Below, piece after piece: positions 1 to 9,078 of a stretch of 41,126 bases of DNA (positions are counted from its first letter, which is position 1; every line of letters starts with the position of its first letter). Origin of the DNA: Prevotellaceae bacterium UBA2744 (lineage in GTDB: Bacteria; Bacteroidota; Bacteroidia; Bacteroidales; Bacteroidaceae); assembly GCA_002353575.1 (NCBI GenBank), contig DEJQ01000016.1, positions 1,844 to 42,969 on the forward strand, given 5' to 3'. The position numbers and the translations under genes were made by a program. Under the pieces are notes generated by a model, which searched no databases, had not been told where the DNA came from, and saw nothing but the letters and a program-made list of their open reading frames with translations.

Positions 1-61
1 GACTCAGTTCCGACTCAGTTCCGAGGTAGAAGTGGGTCAGAAGTGAAAAGTGAAAAGTGAA
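1..61. repeat. Short tandem repeats beyond the xylA 3' end
   Basis: Two perfect copies of the 11-mer GACTCAGTTCC occupy 1-11 and 12-22, and three perfect copies of the 7-mer AAGTGAA occupy 41-61. Further on, the related 15-mers at 112-126 and 133-147 form an imperfect direct repeat. These are simple intergenic repeats; the array could continue past the left edge of the window. No function is visible. Confidence 0.7.
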
Positions 62-82
62 AATTCGAGTACGTGAGAGCAA

Positions 83-102
83 AGCCATGCACCGCATGAG
101 CT
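83..102 (-). terminator. Possible hairpin downstream of xylA
   Basis: The arms AGCCATGC and GCATGAGCT pair around a three-base loop (ACC) with one bulged A, giving an eight-pair stem about 65 bases beyond the xylA stop codon. On the minus strand the following bases are TTTGCTCT, only a weak U-tract, so terminator function is uncertain. Confidence 0.3.
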
Positions 103-168
103 ATGCCGGGAGTGAGAATTTTGGCCGTAAGGTGAAAATTTAAGCCACTCTATCCTCTCACCACTTAA

Positions 169-1485
169 CTATTTAGTATAGAGTGCTACGATGGTTTCGT
201 ATTTCTCTTGTTTGCCGGAGGTCTGCTTTGGTTCGCCTACCTTCTTTCCGTACTCATAGACTTGCTGGAAGGTGAGTTTGCCGTCTTCAAAGTCTTTGCC
301 GATGCCGGAGTCGAAGGATGAGTAACGCGACTTCTTCATAGCAGGGAGTTCGCTGTGCTCAAGTATGTCTGCAGCATTGAGCAGGGCGCGAGCGAGAGCA
401 TCCATACCACTGATGTGGGCAATGAAGAGGTCTTCGAGGTCGATAGAACAACGGCTGATCTTTGCGTCGAAGTTGGTACCGCCGTTTCCGAAGCCATCGT
501 TGCGGATGATTTCGAGCATGGCCTGAGTTAGTTCGAAGTTGTTGATCGGGAACTGGTCGGTATCCCATCCGTTTTGTGCATCGCCCCGGTTCGCATCGAT
601 AGAACCGAGCATTCCTGCATCGACGGCACAGGCGAGTTCGTGTTCGAAGGTGTGGTGTGCCAGTGTGGCATGGTTCACCTCGATGTTGAGTTTGAAGTCT
701 TTGTCGAGTCCGTGATGGCGCAGGAATCCGATAACGGTTTCCGTATCTACGTCGTACTGATGTTTTGTCGGTTCCATCGGTTTCGGTTCGATAAGGAGTG
801 TGCCTTTGAATCCCTTGCTGCGGGCATAGTCGCGAGCCATGCGGAGCATCATGGCAAGGTGTTCCTTTTCGCGCTTCTGGTCGGTATTGAGGAGCGACAT
901 ATAGCCTTCACGTCCACCCCAGAAGACGTAGTTCTGACCACCCAGTTTGATGGTTGCGTCGATGGCGTTCTTGATTTGAACGATGGCACGGGCTACGACG
1001 TCGAAGTCGGGATTGGTGCTGGCTCCGTTTGCATAACGTTTGTTGCCGAAGACGTTGGCTGTACCCCACAGGTTGTGGATGTCGGGGTATTGTTTCATCT
1101 TCTCGAGTGCGTAGTCGGTGATTGCCTGCATACGAGCCTCATACTCGGCGATGTCATCGGTATCCTCGATAAGGTCAATGTCGTGGAAGCAGAAGTATTC
1201 GATTCCGAGTTTGTCCATGAATTCGAATCCTGCATCCATCTTGTCTTTGGCACGCTGGAGTACGTCATCGGCATTGTCCCATTCGTAAAAACGGGTCTGA
1301 CCACCGAACTGATCGGAACTGGCCTTGCCGAGTGTGTGCCACCAACACATTGCGAACTTGAACCAGTCCTTCATTTTCCTGCCCATTACCAGGCGTTCTG
1401 GTTCGTAATAATGGAATGCCATAACATTGTGGCTACCGGGTCCCTCAAAGGGAATTTTACCGGTAAAGGGAAAGTAGTTTTTCAT
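169..1485 (-). CDS. xylA: Xylose isomerase (class II)
   Basis: Converts D-xylose to D-xylulose in the cytoplasm, the first step of the isomerase route of xylose catabolism. The 438-residue product has the normal length for the long class II enzymes, and reads through the family's conserved blocks: the catalytic-His region YFCFHDIDLI, the metal and substrate block LLIEPKPMEPTKHQYD, the NIEVNHATLAHH block with metal-binding Glu and His, and the GSIDANRGD segment with metal-binding Asp. The ATG at 1485 is 11 bases after the xylB stop, so the two are almost certainly co-transcribed. No xylose transporter or XylR-type regulator is present nearby. The gene is intact and identification is secure. 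Confidence 0.97.
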   Translation of the reverse strand: MKNYFPFTGKIPFEGPGSHNVMAFHYYEPERLVMGRKMKDWFKFAMCWWHTLGKASSDQFGGQTRFYEWDNADDVLQRAKDKMDAGFEFMDKLGIEYFCFHDIDLIEDTDDIAEYEARMQAITDYALEKMKQYPDIHNLWGTANVFGNKRYANGASTNPDFDVVARAIVQIKNAIDATIKLGGQNYVFWGGREGYMSLLNTDQKREKEHLAMMLRMARDYARSKGFKGTLLIEPKPMEPTKHQYDVDTETVIGFLRHHGLDKDFKLNIEVNHATLAHHTFEHELACAVDAGMLGSIDANRGDAQNGWDTDQFPINNFELTQAMLEIIRNDGFGNGGTNFDAKISRCSIDLEDLFIAHISGMDALARALLNAADILEHSELPAMKKSRYSSFDSGIGKDFEDGKLTFQQVYEYGKKVGEPKQTSGKQEKYETIVALYTK

Positions 1486-1496
1486 AGCTCAATCAA

Positions 1497-2990
1497 TTAT
1501 GATTTATGAATTAGGAGTTGTTTCCAGCGATGATAGGCAGACGCGTAGGCATCGTGCTGAGACGGGTCGGGAACGATGACGGAGAGCTGTCTGAGAGTAG
1601 AGAATGCCTCGTCGCTGCTCTTGTAGATTCCGGCTCCCATACCTGCGCCCTTGGCAGCACCGATGGCTCCGTCGGTTTCGTGGAGTTGGATAGTTGCCCC
1701 ACTGGTGTTGGCGAGTGCCGTACGGAATGTAGGCGAAAGGAACATATTCGCCTGACCCGCATGGATAGTGTCGATATGCATTCCCATCTGCTGCATGATT
1801 TCCATGCCGTAGCAGAAGGAGAATACGATTCCTTCCTGTGCAGCACGCATGATGTGGACCCGCGTATGGCGATTAAAGTCAAGTCCGTGGATGCTACAAC
1901 CTATTTCGCGATTTTCCAACACGCGTTCGGCTCCGTTACCAAAGGGTATGATGCTGAGTCCGTCGCAGCCTACAGGGATTGTCCCGATGGAATCGTTCAT
2001 TTCCGCATAAGTCATACCCGACGGGGCTATATTGCGGCGCACCCATGCGTTGAGGATACCGGTTCCGTTGATGCAGAGCAGGACTCCCAGACGGGGGTCT
2101 TCAGCAGTATAGTTGACGTGTGCGAAGGTGTTGACACGCGACTTGGGGTCGTAGCTCACATCGCCCAGCACTCCATACACTACTCCACTGGTACCGGCCG
2201 TAGCTGCTATCTCACCGGGACGGAGTACACCAAGGGAGAGGGCATTGTTGGGCTGGTCACCGGCACGATAGGATATTGGCGTGCCAGGAAGAAGTCCCAA
2301 TTCGGCTGCAGCCTGACGCGACACTTCAGATTGGACACTGAATGTAGGCACTATGTCAGGCAGAAGGGAGGGGCTGAAGCCGAAGTAGTCGAGCAGGAAC
2401 TGAGCAGGACGCTTCTCGACGAAGTCCCACAGAATACCTTCGCTCAGTCCGCTTATGGTAGTGTTGACGGTGCCGCTCAGTCGCATAGCGATATAATCGC
2501 CCGGCAACATTATCTTATATATATTTGCATAGACATCCGGTTCGTTCTCTTTGACCCATGCGAGTTTTGCTGCAGTGAAATTACCTGGTGAGTTGAGCAG
2601 ATGGCTGAGACACCGATCATGACCTAACGAGTCGAATGCACGTTCACCGTAAGGTACTGCACGCGAGTCGCACCAGATGATGGAAGGACGCAGGGGGCGC
2701 AGGTCGCGATCGACACATACCAGTCCGTGCATCTGATATGATATTCCGATGGCTGCGATGTCGTGGGCTGCAGCATTGCTCCGCCTCATTACAGAGGCTA
2801 TAGCCAGTTTCATGTTCTGCCACCACATATCAGGATCCTGTTCTGCCCAACCGCTTCGCACAGAGAGAATAGGTGCCTCTGACTCAGGGAAGAAGGCAGA
2901 GGCGGCACAGATTCCTGTACCGACATCGACTAAGGCAGCCTTGACAGAGGAACTGCCTATGTCGAGTCCTAAGAGATACCGTTTTTGCAT
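1497..2990 (-). CDS. xylB: Xylulokinase (FGGY family)
   Basis: Phosphorylates D-xylulose to xylulose 5-phosphate, feeding the pentose phosphate pathway. The 497-residue protein begins with the phosphate-binding motif LLGLDIGSSSVKAAL (about residues 6-20), carries RAGDQPNNALSLG near residue 240 with the presumed catalytic Asp, and the ATAGTSGVVYG nucleotide-binding segment after it, as in FGGY sugar kinases. Its partner xylA follows directly, which selects xylulokinase over other FGGY members. The start ATG lies only 6 bases beyond the stop of the outer-membrane efflux gene, and I see no Bacteroidetes-type promoter in between, so it may be expressed by read-through from the efflux operon. That linkage is unusual. 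Confidence 0.95.
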   Translation of the reverse strand: MQKRYLLGLDIGSSSVKAALVDVGTGICAASAFFPESEAPILSVRSGWAEQDPDMWWQNMKLAIASVMRRSNAAAHDIAAIGISYQMHGLVCVDRDLRPLRPSIIWCDSRAVPYGERAFDSLGHDRCLSHLLNSPGNFTAAKLAWVKENEPDVYANIYKIMLPGDYIAMRLSGTVNTTISGLSEGILWDFVEKRPAQFLLDYFGFSPSLLPDIVPTFSVQSEVSRQAAAELGLLPGTPISYRAGDQPNNALSLGVLRPGEIAATAGTSGVVYGVLGDVSYDPKSRVNTFAHVNYTAEDPRLGVLLCINGTGILNAWVRRNIAPSGMTYAEMNDSIGTIPVGCDGLSIIPFGNGAERVLENREIGCSIHGLDFNRHTRVHIMRAAQEGIVFSFCYGMEIMQQMGMHIDTIHAGQANMFLSPTFRTALANTSGATIQLHETDGAIGAAKGAGMGAGIYKSSDEAFSTLRQLSVIVPDPSQHDAYASAYHRWKQLLIHKS

Positions 2991-2996
2991 TATAAT

Positions 2997-4418
2997 TTAT
3001 TTAGTTCCGCCACCAAGGGCTATATAGAGGGCTATGACGGCACGAGAGCCCTTGTACATATTCATAGCTTCGCTGAGCTGAGAGCTAAGAAGGCTTTCCT
3101 GTGCCTTGAGCACTTCGAGGTAGTTTGCCTTACCATTGTCCATGAGCAGGTGGGTGCCGGTGTAGGCTTCGTGGAGTACCTGCACCTGACGGTGGTAGTA
3201 CTGATGTTTCTCACGGGCGGTAAGACAGTCTGCCATTGCTTCGTTGACCTGGTTGCCGGCATTGATGACGGTCTGCACGTATTTGTTCTGCAGGTCTTCT
3301 TCATTGAGCTTTGCAATCTTCTTGTTGGCAATGAGCTTGCCACGGGCGAAGATAGGCTGTGTGAGGGTACCCAGGGCATTGATGAGGAGTTTGCCGGGAT
3401 TGGTAATTACGCCACCTGGCGAGTTGGTCCATCCGATTGCACCGCTGAGGGTGAGTCCGGGGAAGAAGGCTGCGCGAGCAGTCTGTGTGTTGTAGTATGC
3501 TTCTTCCAGGGCATGGTTAGCAGCACGAATGTCGGGACGGTTCTCGAGCAAAGAGGCTGGTATGCCCAACTTCAAGTATTTGGTGTCGAACATACGTTCA
3601 CCTGCATCGCCATTGGCATCGGGATGATGCAGATAGACGCTGCCCCACTTCGAGCGGTTGATATGCTGGGGGGTGATGGCAAGCAGACGACAGAGGTTGT
3701 TCTCGGTTGATACTATGTTGCGACGCACATCAGCTATCTGGGCCTTCACATCGAGGTAGGATGCCTCCATCTGGTTAACGGCAGTGCTGTAGGACTTACC
3801 ATTCTCAAAGAGGGTACGCTGGGTTTCGAGCGAGCCAACCCAGAGGCTGTCGGTCTGGAGGAGGATTTCGAGTTGGCGATCGAGTACCTGCAGCATGAAG
3901 TACTGCTGGGCTACGCTGCTGATGAGGTTGGAACGGACTACCTCTTCCTGCATCTGAGCACGAAGGACGATGGCTTTGGCTGCACGCTTCTTGCTGGTGA
4001 TGCTACCGAAGGTCTCTACATCCATAGAGAGCTGGAGCGGCAGGTTGTAGCCCTTGTTCCAGGGATTGGTGTCGAAGTGGGACAGTGTGCCCTGCGGAGC
4101 GAGAGTAAGCGAAGGCAGGTATGCCAGGCGGGCTGCGTTGTGTGACGCCTGACTCTTCTCGATTGCTATACGGGCAGAGTTGAGGTCTGTGTTGTTTACC
4201 AGAGCCTCTTCGATGAGTTGCTGAAGAAGCGAGTCGGTAAAGAATTCGCGCCACGACATCTGAGCGATAGACCGGTCGCCTGATGACTCCTGAATTTTCT
4301 GACTGGTGCCGAAGAGGTTGTCGGGCACGGGAGTATTCTGTTCGTATTTCTTATAAAGTCCGCAACCGGTGAGCATAATGCTCACGGCTGCAGCAGTAAA
4401 TATGTTTTTAAGTTTCAT
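2997..4418 (-). CDS. TolC/OprM-like outer-membrane efflux lipoprotein
   Basis: Outer-membrane channel of a tripartite RND efflux pump. The 473-residue protein starts with a lipoprotein signal (MKLKNIF..., lipobox LTGC, Cys about residue 19). It has the two repeated helical segments of the OEP/NodT family, for example the SYLPSLTLAPQG-type stretch in the first half and PASLLENRPDIRAANHALEE followed by AAFFPGLTLSGAIGW in the second. Length is typical for OprM-class proteins. It is the last gene of the efflux set, 96 bases after the pump gene, and a tandem repeat fills part of that gap. The substrate cannot be read from sequence. Confidence 0.93.
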   Translation of the reverse strand: MKLKNIFTAAAVSIMLTGCGLYKKYEQNTPVPDNLFGTSQKIQESSGDRSIAQMSWREFFTDSLLQQLIEEALVNNTDLNSARIAIEKSQASHNAARLAYLPSLTLAPQGTLSHFDTNPWNKGYNLPLQLSMDVETFGSITSKKRAAKAIVLRAQMQEEVVRSNLISSVAQQYFMLQVLDRQLEILLQTDSLWVGSLETQRTLFENGKSYSTAVNQMEASYLDVKAQIADVRRNIVSTENNLCRLLAITPQHINRSKWGSVYLHHPDANGDAGERMFDTKYLKLGIPASLLENRPDIRAANHALEEAYYNTQTARAAFFPGLTLSGAIGWTNSPGGVITNPGKLLINALGTLTQPIFARGKLIANKKIAKLNEEDLQNKYVQTVINAGNQVNEAMADCLTAREKHQYYHRQVQVLHEAYTGTHLLMDNGKANYLEVLKAQESLLSSQLSEAMNMYKGSRAVIALYIALGGGTK

Positions 4419-4485
4419 TGTTTTAGTAATTGTTATGGATTACTTTTGGTTCGTGGTTAAGGGTTAAGGGCTATTTCAACCATGA

Positions 4486-4513
4486 ACCGTTAACCGTAAA
4501 CCGTTAACCGTAA
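4486..4513. repeat. Tandem 14-base repeat between pump and outer-membrane factor
   Basis: Two perfect head-to-tail copies of ACCGTTAACCGTAA (4486-4499 and 4500-4513) end one base before the pump gene's stop codon on the other strand. Each copy contains the palindrome GTTAAC. A related GGTTAAGGGTTAAGGG lies at 4455-4470 in the same gap. It may affect mRNA structure or relative expression between the two genes; this is inference. Confidence 0.75.
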
Positions 4514-4514
4514 A

Positions 4515-7500
4515 CTACTGTTCAGCTACTTCTACTTCTTTGCCCTGGAATCGTTCGTGGAGATTCTGAAAGACGATGAAGAAAGCAGGAACGACGAAAA
4601 GGAGGGCAATTGTTCCGATGGTCATACCGCCAATTACACCAAGGGCAAGAGCACGGTTACCATTAGCTCCGGCACCGCCCTCGATGACAAGCGGAATCAT
4701 ACCGGCAATCATCGTGATGACGGTCATGAGGATTGGGCGCAGACGTTCCTTGCAGGCTTCGAAAGCCGCATCGGCAATGCTGAGACCTTGTTTGCGTCGG
4801 TCGGATGCATACTCGGTAATCAGGATGGCTGTCTTTGCCAACAGACCGATAAGCATGATGACACCCGTCTGCAGGTATATGTTGTTGTCCATACCCGGCA
4901 GGTTGAGCAGGTTGCCGAAGTATGCGAATACGAAGGCACCCATGAGTCCGAACGGAACGGAGAGGAGCACCGCCATAGGAGTGAACCAAGAGTTATAGAG
5001 TGAGGCAAGGATGAGGTAAATGAGAACGGCACAGATGAGATAGATGAAGGCGGTGGCATTGGAGCCCGCTGTCTCTTCCAACTCACGCGACATTCCGCTA
5101 TACTCGTATGTAGCAGTGGAAGGCATCTCCTCCTTGAATACCTCGGCAATAGCCTTGTGGGCATCGCCCTCGGTATATCCGCTACCAGCTGTTACGAAGC
5201 AGGTAATGCTCTGGAACAGGTTGAAGTGCTCAATATTTGACGGACCGACAATCTCCTTCAGAGTGACGAACTGAGAGATAGGAGTCATCTTTCCACCCTT
5301 CACCTGCATGAAGATATTCTGCAGCGCCTGCGGGTCAAGGCGATATTCGGGCGAGGCAGCTGCCATAATGCGATAGACCTTACCGAACTGGTTGAAGTTA
5401 CCAATATATGAACCACCGCAGTAAGCGCCCAAGGTGTTGAGCACGTCAGCCGGTGACACCCCGGAGCGGTCGCATTGTGCAGCATCGACATCTACCCTAT
5501 ACTTAGGGAATCGCTCAGAGTATGATGACATAGCAGAGCCAATCTCCGGACGCTCGGAAAGCTTGGCAAGGAAATGCTCCGTCTGCTTGGCAAACTCAGA
5601 GAGGTTGCCGTCGGTAGGGTCTTCAACGACAAGGCTGACACTGTTGTTAGTACCATAACCTGGAATCTGCGGCATCTGGAACGGCAATACCTGCACGTCC
5701 TTGATGTCAGCACAATCGTAATAGAAACGACCTAAGACAAGGTCTATCAGATGGTTCATGCCCGGACGCTCATCCCAGTTCTTCAGACGAACAATAAGCG
5801 TAGCATAGTTGGAGCCCGCGCCAGAAATCATACCATAGCCACAGCATACGGCAAAACTCTCCAGTTCAGGAATCTTCTTCACCTTCGCCTCAACCTGCTT
5901 CAGTATCTCACGTGTCTGCTTCAGTGTGGTACCTTCTGGCACACGAACCTCAGCCATGAACACGCCCTGGTCTTCCTGTGGCACAAGACCTGATGGCAGA
6001 CTTCTCATGAAGAATACCAGCAGCACAGCAGCTACAGCCAATAGACTCCATGCCCATATCGGGCGTTTGATGAACTTATGCACGGCGGTGCTATATTTAT
6101 TATATACAGCATTATAGCTTACAGTATAAGCCATCTTAGTGTAGTACGTGATGCCGCGACCCTCCTTTTCGCCTTCTGTTATGCGCATCATGATAGCACA
6201 GAGGGCAGGACAGAGCGTAAGGGCTGACACACAGGAGAGGCCTACGGAAGAGGCGATGGTGACACCAAACTGAGTGAAGAACGTACCAGATGTACCAGGC
6301 ATGAACATCACAGGGATGAACACTGCCATGAACACCAAGGTACATGATACCACAGCTACAGACACCTCGTTCATGGCCTGACGGGTAGCTTCGCGGGCAT
6401 CACTGATACCATTCTCCATCTTCGCCATAACTGCCTCTACCACCACTATGGCATCATCGACGACAGTACCGATGGCAAGCACGAGTGCGAAAAGCGTCAG
6501 GATGTTGAGCGAGAAGCCCGAAACAGAAACGATAGCGAAGGTGCCCAGCAGTGAAACAACGATAGATATAGAAGGAATGAGGGTTGCCTTGAAGTTCTGC
6601 AAAAAGAAGAACACCACAAGCACCACGAGGATGATGGCGATGACAAGTGTCTCCACCACATTATGTATAGCGGCAAAGAGGAAGTCATCGCTTGTCATCA
6701 TGGTAACGAACTCCAATCCGGCAGGCATCGTTTCCTTCACTTCCTTAAATGTCTTGCTGATTGAAGCATTCACCTGGGTAGCGTTGGCACCCGGGGCTGC
6801 GAATACCATGAAGAGGGCACCTGGCTTATCTTGAATATTAGAGGTGAAGTTGTAGCTCATGGCACCAATCTCAATGTCGGCTACATCGCTCAGGTGTAGC
6901 AAGCCACCTCCGCTGGTGCGTAGCACTATGTCATTAAATTCCTCGACACTTTTCAGCGTACCCTTGTACTGCATGGAGTATTGATAAGAGTTTTCCGACA
7001 GTTCACCCAAGGTACCTACACCTGCCACGAAACTCTGCCCTCCAATTGCATTGAAGACATCGTTGGGTGTAAGATTATACTGAGCCATCACATCGGGCTT
7101 CAGCCATATACGCAGAGCATAGGTATTACCAAGACTAAGTACATTACCGACACCGGTGATACGCATCAGTCGCGGCTTGATGTTGATATCTACATAGTTC
7201 GACACGAAATCCTCGTCGTACTTGCCGTCGGCACTCTTCACTGCAAAAATCTGCAGGATGTTGTTCTGACGTTTCTCCACCTTCACACCCACCTTGTTCA
7301 CGTCGGCAGGCAGCAGAGACTGGGCGCGGGTTACGCGGTTCTGCACGTTCACTGTCGCCATATCGGGGTCAGTACCCTGCTTAAAGTAGATATTGATTTC
7401 CACCTCACCATTCGACGAGGCTTTTGAAGTCATGTATGTCATGTCGTTCACACCGTTGATAGCCTCCTCCAACGGCTGGATGACCGACTTCATCACCGTG

Positions 7501-7667
7501 TTCTCATCAGCACCTGTATAGCTGGTTGTGACATTCACCGTAGGTGGGGCAATATCAGGATACTGCTCCACGGGCAGAGTAGTCATCGCGATGTATCCCA
7601 CAAGTGCTATCACGATAGAGATGGCACACGCCATCACATATTTATTGATAAATATATTATTCTTCAT
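4515..7667 (-). CDS. RND efflux pump, AcrB/HAE1 family
   Basis: Inner-membrane proton-driven drug/organic exporter. The 1050-residue length matches AcrB. Residues 1-30 form TM1 followed by the PVEQYPDIAPPTV segment typical of HAE1 pumps. The paired Asp of the proton relay are seen in TM4 (LAIGTVVDDAIVVVEAV, near residues 400-415), and the C-terminal half repeats the fold, ending with the usual TM10-12 block (LLAKTAILITEYA and the GMIPLV region). It sits between its adaptor gene (100 bases upstream) and the outer-membrane factor, the standard order for this type of operon. The gene is full length with no frameshift. The substrate range cannot be predicted from sequence alone. Confidence 0.96.
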   Translation of the reverse strand: MKNNIFINKYVMACAISIVIALVGYIAMTTLPVEQYPDIAPPTVNVTTSYTGADENTVMKSVIQPLEEAINGVNDMTYMTSKASSNGEVEINIYFKQGTDPDMATVNVQNRVTRAQSLLPADVNKVGVKVEKRQNNILQIFAVKSADGKYDEDFVSNYVDINIKPRLMRITGVGNVLSLGNTYALRIWLKPDVMAQYNLTPNDVFNAIGGQSFVAGVGTLGELSENSYQYSMQYKGTLKSVEEFNDIVLRTSGGGLLHLSDVADIEIGAMSYNFTSNIQDKPGALFMVFAAPGANATQVNASISKTFKEVKETMPAGLEFVTMMTSDDFLFAAIHNVVETLVIAIILVVLVVFFFLQNFKATLIPSISIVVSLLGTFAIVSVSGFSLNILTLFALVLAIGTVVDDAIVVVEAVMAKMENGISDAREATRQAMNEVSVAVVSCTLVFMAVFIPVMFMPGTSGTFFTQFGVTIASSVGLSCVSALTLCPALCAIMMRITEGEKEGRGITYYTKMAYTVSYNAVYNKYSTAVHKFIKRPIWAWSLLAVAAVLLVFFMRSLPSGLVPQEDQGVFMAEVRVPEGTTLKQTREILKQVEAKVKKIPELESFAVCCGYGMISGAGSNYATLIVRLKNWDERPGMNHLIDLVLGRFYYDCADIKDVQVLPFQMPQIPGYGTNNSVSLVVEDPTDGNLSEFAKQTEHFLAKLSERPEIGSAMSSYSERFPKYRVDVDAAQCDRSGVSPADVLNTLGAYCGGSYIGNFNQFGKVYRIMAAASPEYRLDPQALQNIFMQVKGGKMTPISQFVTLKEIVGPSNIEHFNLFQSITCFVTAGSGYTEGDAHKAIAEVFKEEMPSTATYEYSGMSRELEETAGSNATAFIYLICAVLIYLILASLYNSWFTPMAVLLSVPFGLMGAFVFAYFGNLLNLPGMDNNIYLQTGVIMLIGLLAKTAILITEYASDRRKQGLSIADAAFEACKERLRPILMTVITMIAGMIPLVIEGGAGANGNRALALGVIGGMTIGTIALLFVVPAFFIVFQNLHERFQGKEVEVAEQ

Positions 7668-7767
7668 ATTTCTTCCAGTTTTTCAACTTTGGTCAATATT
7701 CGGCTTTGTTCAGGTCAAGACTCCGCTTGCATCTGAGTTTTCGCGAAGGACCTTTACGCCTTAACCT

Positions 7768-8895
7768 TTACTTTTTCTTGTCTTGGGGATACAACACTCT
7801 CATACCCTCTGTCACGTTATTGGCACCGATGGTCACAATTTTATCGCCCACATTAAGACCGCTGTTGACGATGAATTCCTTACCATTGCCCGTGTCCTGC
7901 GTCTTCACATCCACTGCAGTAGCAGTGCTGTCAGCTTTCACCTTATACACAATTGATTTATCCTGCAGGCGCACCACAGCATTTTGTGGAATAACAATAA
8001 CATCCTTTTCCGCAATAGGAATGACGACAGAACCCTGAATGCCTGAATACAGATGGCCTTCCGGGTTAGGGAATGACACCTTACTGGTCAGCGAACCAGT
8101 AGTAGCATTAACGACACCAGTGAGGCTGACTACCCTACCTTTGTGAGGATACTCAGTGCCATTCTTCATCACGAAAGTCACAGGAGGCAACTTGGAGATA
8201 AACTGATCGACATCGACAGTACCCTTACCTTCCTTCACCATAGCCTCTATGACAGACTCGGTAACAGAAAACTCTGCAGTCATGTTGGTGTTGCCACTCA
8301 AGAGAGTCAGCTGTGTCATAGGAGACACCTGGTCGCCTGTGCGCACAGGAATTTCACCGATGATGCCCGCTACAGGTGCCGTCACGGTGCAGAAGCCGAG
8401 ATTCACCTTAGCGCGGTTCATAGTTGCACGAGCCTGTGCCACAGCAGCCTGAGCCTGTTTCCATGAGTTCTCACTACTGTTGAGCATATAGCTACTTACA
8501 ATCTTTTTTTCATATAGGTTCTTGTTTGACTCATACTCCAGACGGGCTGAGTTCTCCTGAGCCAGTGCTGCCTGCAGGTTTGCCTGAGCAGCCTCCAGTT
8601 CCAACTGTGCGTTACGAGAGTCAATGACAAAAAGAGTCTGGCCTTGGTGCACCTTTTCTCCTTCAGCGACACTTATTTGCATCAACTGACCACTCACCTG
8701 AGGAGTAATGGTAACATCGGTCTTACCCTTCATCTTCGCACTGAACTTCAAAGGAATAGTAATGTCGGATTTTTCTACTGTCATCGTAGTGAACGATGAT
8801 GGAACTTCCTGGGGTAAGTCGAGACTACATGATGTAACCCCGACAAACACTGCAGCCACAACCGCAGATAATGTCATTAGTTTGTCCATTTTCAT
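7768..8895 (-). CDS. RND efflux periplasmic adaptor (membrane fusion protein)
   Basis: Bridges the RND pump and the outer-membrane channel. The 375-residue protein has a lipoprotein signal with lipobox VTSC (Cys about residue 23), the biotinyl-lipoyl half motif near 65-85 (VSGQLMQISVAEGEKVHQGQ), a coiled-coil hairpin rich in Ala, Gln and Glu (about 95-165), and the second lipoyl half with VTAPVAGIIGEIPVRTGDQV. These are the hallmarks of the AcrA/MexA family, and length is normal. It is the first gene of the operon; a well-matched promoter lies at 8982-9013, which gives an untranslated leader of roughly 80 bases. Confidence 0.95.
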   Translation of the reverse strand: MKMDKLMTLSAVVAAVFVGVTSCSLDLPQEVPSSFTTMTVEKSDITIPLKFSAKMKGKTDVTITPQVSGQLMQISVAEGEKVHQGQTLFVIDSRNAQLELEAAQANLQAALAQENSARLEYESNKNLYEKKIVSSYMLNSSENSWKQAQAAVAQARATMNRAKVNLGFCTVTAPVAGIIGEIPVRTGDQVSPMTQLTLLSGNTNMTAEFSVTESVIEAMVKEGKGTVDVDQFISKLPPVTFVMKNGTEYPHKGRVVSLTGVVNATTGSLTSKVSFPNPEGHLYSGIQGSVVIPIAEKDVIVIPQNAVVRLQDKSIVYKVKADSTATAVDVKTQDTGNGKEFIVNSGLNVGDKIVTIGANNVTEGMRVLYPQDKKK

Positions 8896-8981
8896 AATTT
8901 TGTCATTTTTTATATTTGCAAGATGTATTGAGATTCATAACTTATTGCCATGCAATAGGATTTAACAATTCCTAAATGCTG

Positions 8982-9013
8982 CAAAAATACACAAAATATA
9001 TATAACACACAAA
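8982..9013 (-). promoter_or_regulatory. Bacteroidetes promoter of the efflux (and xylBA) operon
   Basis: Read on the minus strand, TTTG (9013-9010) is followed after 20 bases by TATTTTTG (8989-8982), matching the Bacteroidetes consensus TTTG-N19-21-TAnnTTTG. The block from 8981 to 9013 agrees at 29 of 33 positions with the promoter of the neighbouring protease gene at 10838-10870. Confidence 0.75.
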
Positions 9014-9078
9014 AGAAACACTTATTTTTCGAGCTATTTTACTATGGATTAGCACTATTATTATGTTTTACTGACAAT

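Noticed and set aside
1..61. Possible CRISPR array
   Set aside because: The repeat units are 7 and 11 bases, contiguous and without spacers, and no cas genes are present.
574..1509. A 311-codon open frame on the plus strand opposite xylA
   Set aside because: It is the antisense shadow of a well-conserved gene; its product resembles no known protein, and such frames are common opposite high-GC third-position genes.
1518..2591. A 357-codon open frame opposite xylB
   Set aside because: Antisense shadow of xylulokinase with no recognisable domains.
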